From Henriciella sp. (lineage in GTDB: Bacteria > Pseudomonadota > Alphaproteobacteria > Caulobacterales > Hyphomonadaceae), in the NCBI GenBank assembly GCA_029238175.1, contig JAQWGO010000122.1, forward strand, positions 1 through 53,042: 53,042 nucleotides of DNA, in the 5' to 3' direction. Both the position numbers and the translations under genes were made by a program. Positions within the stretch are counted from its first letter, which is position 1, and the number at the start of each line of letters is the position of its first letter. The notes beneath the pieces are model-generated. The model searched no databases. It saw only the letters and a list, made by a program, of their open reading frames with translations, and had not been told where the DNA came from. Below, piece by piece: positions 51,305 to 53,042 of this stretch.

Positions 51305-52343
51305 GGAAGAGCTAAAGTCTAGATTTGCCCACTATGCCGCCGCCCGCATTCCGGGCGCGCGGAATATGAAAATAACTCAGATGAGTCGCATCCATGGCGG
51401 GGCCAGCCGCCAAACCTATTCAATCGATTTGGCCTATGACGATGCCCACGGACCACAGACAAGGGGTGTCATCTTGCGCCGCGATCCGCCTGACAGCCTT
51501 ATCGATACTGAGCGCCGGGTTGAGTTCGCCGCTATTCAGAGCGCTTATGGCCAATATGGTATTCCGGTCCCGGAAGCGATGTTCCTTGAAACCAGCAGCG
51601 ACGCACTAGGCGCGCCTTTCTTTGTTATGGGCCGGATAGAGGGCGGGGAGCCGCTGAACCCATTTAAGATGGATGCGATTGAACCTCACCGCGAGGCGGT
51701 TGGGCGTCAATTCTTTCAGCATCTAGGTGCGATTGCGGCGCTGCCGGTTTCAGGGTCAGCTCTGACCCGCGAAATTGATACACCGACACCGGACGCCTGT
51801 TGGAAGCGTGAACTGACATACTGGACAAATGAAATCCGAAGGAATGCAAAGACCCCACAGCCGGTGGCAGAAGCAGCGATCCGCCACTTAGAGCGCAACC
51901 CGCCGCCGCCAGCGCAACGTCTTTCAATCGTTCACGGCGATTACCGAACCGGGAATTATCTTCATGACGGTAACGGCAAGATCAACGCCATCCTCGACTG
52001 GGAAATGGCCCACATTGGTGACCCATATGAAGACCTTGCATGGGCCACAGACTTGCTTTGGTGCGGAAATGATATGGAGCGCGCCGCAGGCTTTTTGCCA
52101 TGGCCGGACGCTATTCGAACTTGGCAAAGCGCTTCGGGCTGCGTGTTTGATCCAGCCGCGTTTGAGTGGTGGTCGCTCTTCTCGCACATCAAGGCGTTAG
52201 GCATCTGGGTCACGTCAGAGAAAGCCTTTGCGGACGGGGCGAATGATGACCCCATCCTCGCTTGGTCTGGCTGGTTTACCCACGCTGCGCACGAGTTGAT
52301 GCTCGCCATGCGGCTGGGACAGAAATATGGAGTAGACCTATGA
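51297..52343 (+). CDS. APH/ChoK-type phosphotransferase family protein
   Basis: The 348-residue protein has an aminoglycoside phosphotransferase-like kinase fold: GGASRQTYSIDLAY, FVMGRIEGGEPL, the catalytic loop VHGDYRTGNYLHDGNGKINAILDWEMAHIGDPYEDLAW (Brenner HxDxxxxN and the metal Asp). Members near acyl-CoA dehydrogenases phosphorylate hydroxyacyl substrates (ACAD10-like), so a hydroxyl of the pathway intermediate is the probable acceptor. ATG at 51297 overlaps the upstream stop by 8 nt. It is followed by an ATGA overlap with the last gene. Confidence 0.85.
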   Translation: MLEEELKSRFAHYAAARIPGARNMKITQMSRIHGGASRQTYSIDLAYDDAHGPQTRGVILRRDPPDSLIDTERRVEFAAIQSAYGQYGIPVPEAMFLETSSDALGAPFFVMGRIEGGEPLNPFKMDAIEPHREAVGRQFFQHLGAIAALPVSGSALTREIDTPTPDACWKRELTYWTNEIRRNAKTPQPVAEAAIRHLERNPPPPAQRLSIVHGDYRTGNYLHDGNGKINAILDWEMAHIGDPYEDLAWATDLLWCGNDMERAAGFLPWPDAIRTWQSASGCVFDPAAFEWWSLFSHIKALGIWVTSEKAFADGANDDPILAWSGWFTHAAHELMLAMRLGQKYGVDL

Positions 52344-52762
52344 CCGATATTGGAATGGTTCTTGGCCGTCTGGGCACAAAACTCGTCACGGAAGTCGCGC
52401 CAAAATTAGAAGGTGATTATTCCGGCGGTCATGCCGCGATGGCGGGGCTTATGTCCGTTATGGCAGGTGAGGCTTGGGACGGCGCTGCAGATCGTTTGTT
52501 CACGGAAATCGGTGAAATCCGAAGCCTATTGCAGCAAGGCGGCATGGCCGTTGATGTGCCGGAATCGCCGAGCTTAAAAGTCTCTGACCTGACCAAAGAG
52601 CGCGACTTTCTGGCCTTGAACCTGATCGCGCTGCAAGCAAGTGTTGAGACACGCGAAGACGAGGCGGCAAAGATGCTCAACGCTCAAATATGGGTCCACC
52701 TCATGAAAACCGCCCAAGCACGAATGCCCAGCCCGCCCGTGTTTCCGGATGCGGAAGGTTAA
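52340..52762 (+). CDS. Small conserved protein coupled to the phosphotransferase
   Basis: The 140-residue protein has no recognised catalytic motif. It is mainly helical: MVLGRLGTKLVTEVAPKLEGDYSGGHAAMAGLMSV, then DRLFTEIGEIRSLLQ, and a C-terminal VETREDEAAKMLNAQIWVHLM. The size and context recall the small helical proteins (for example DUF6285-type) that accompany APH-like phosphotransferases, but the match is not firm. ATG overlaps the upstream TGA (ATGA). It is the last gene of the three-gene cassette. Confidence 0.6.
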   Translation: MTDIGMVLGRLGTKLVTEVAPKLEGDYSGGHAAMAGLMSVMAGEAWDGAADRLFTEIGEIRSLLQQGGMAVDVPESPSLKVSDLTKERDFLALNLIALQASVETREDEAAKMLNAQIWVHLMKTAQARMPSPPVFPDAEG

Positions 52763-52820
52763 GAGTGCTGTGATAATGCCTGCTTTTGGTCAGGAGAAGG
52801 CGTAACATCGCCACCGTTGT

Positions 52821-52850
52821 TTGATTTTTCAGGAGCTTCCAGCTTATAAT
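52821..52850 (+). promoter_or_regulatory. Promoter candidate before the right-edge gene
   Basis: TTGATT (52821-52826) with an 18-nt spacer to a perfect TATAAT (52845-52850). Transcription would start near 52857, about 36 nt before the ATG at 52893. Confidence 0.5.
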
Positions 52851-52892
52851 TACAAGTGAACAAGACATTACCTTTGGGAAGATCTAATTACT

Positions 52893-53042
52893 ATGCGTCA
52901 GAACGGAGTTGATCCGCGAGCATTGTCTGCACGCATTGAGTCCATGCCTACAAGCAAACGCAAAAAAGTATGGGCGAACTATAGATTGTGGATAGCCGAA
53001 GGCGCGAAGGCACAAGGGTGGTTAGGTGGTATTGGCGCCATG
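52893..53042 (+). CDS. Partial open reading frame at the right edge
   Basis: Reading from the ATG at 52893, 50 codons remain open to the window end: MRQNGVDPRALSARIESM, then KRKKVWANYRLWIAEGAKAQGW and GGIGAM. The composition is plausible for a real gene, and a good promoter lies upstream. There is only a weak ribosome site (GGGAAG at 52876-52881). The product cannot be identified from this fragment. Confidence 0.45.
   Translation, partial: MRQNGVDPRALSARIESMPTSKRKKVWANYRLWIAEGAKAQGWLGGIGAM

Overview
The window looks like a stretch of alphaproteobacterial chromosome. The recA-alaS order, the DUF2093 and DUF952 proteins, a quinone-type PyrD, a CIRCE-controlled groES-groEL pair and many acyl-CoA/hot-dog enzymes suggest a marine Hyphomonadaceae/Caulobacterales-like bacterium; this placement is inference from gene content only. 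I see no rRNA, tRNA, CRISPR array, insertion sequence or prophage. Gene density is high, almost no gap exceeds about 250 bases, and many genes touch or overlap.

Layout. 1-6.4 kb: a leftward block with a broken or partial lipoprotein gene, a quinone oxidoreductase, an HSL-type esterase, a TetR regulator, a membrane protein, a lipoprotein, an M23 lipoprotein and a flavin monooxygenase. 6.4-9.3 kb: two coupled PaaI thioesterases, a secreted esterase and a histone-deacetylase-family amidohydrolase. 9.3-18 kb: recQ, amtB, cytidine deaminase, a MATE exporter, pyrD-DUF952, an S24/HTH regulator and a LysR regulator. 18-27 kb: a candidate small RNA, ttcA, a GIY-YIG protein, rnhB, a second quinone oxidoreductase, an M23 peptidase, recA and alaS. 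27-33 kb: a GST, an AT-rich AT3-SGNH acyltransferase gene that looks transferred, trhO, a dienelactone hydrolase, a CaiB-type CoA transferase and a GFA protein. 33-42 kb: a divergent PEP-carboxylase-like protein, a thiolase, an HxlR/carboxymuconolactone decarboxylase divergent pair, an oxoacid CoA-transferase operon and a WYL regulator facing a GST. 43-48 kb: groEL/groES, a PPOX-fold protein, an unrecognised cupin-like protein under a perfect inverted repeat, a thioesterase and an SDR. 48-53 kb: a PnuC-NadR kinase fusion, a thioesterase, and a three-gene cassette with an APH-like phosphotransferase.

How the genes work together. Most accessory genes fit peripheral catabolism of acyl-CoA, hydroxy- or aromatic-type substrates (esterases, thioesterases, thiolase, CoA transferases, quinone reductases, SDR, GSTs, FMO), each small cluster with its own local regulator (TetR, HxlR, WYL, LysR). 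Core genes (recA, alaS, rnhB, recQ, groESL, pyrD, ttcA) are interspersed.

Most notable observations: (1) two unlinked, similarly built candidate small RNAs exposing CCUCC anti-Shine-Dalgarno motifs, each ending in a strong intrinsic terminator; (2) a one-chain PnuC transporter-NadR kinase fusion; (3) a PEP-carboxylase homologue with altered active-site motifs; (4) an orphan 335-residue protein behind a perfect 15-bp inverted repeat; (5) several clean operator-like palindromes beside local regulators.
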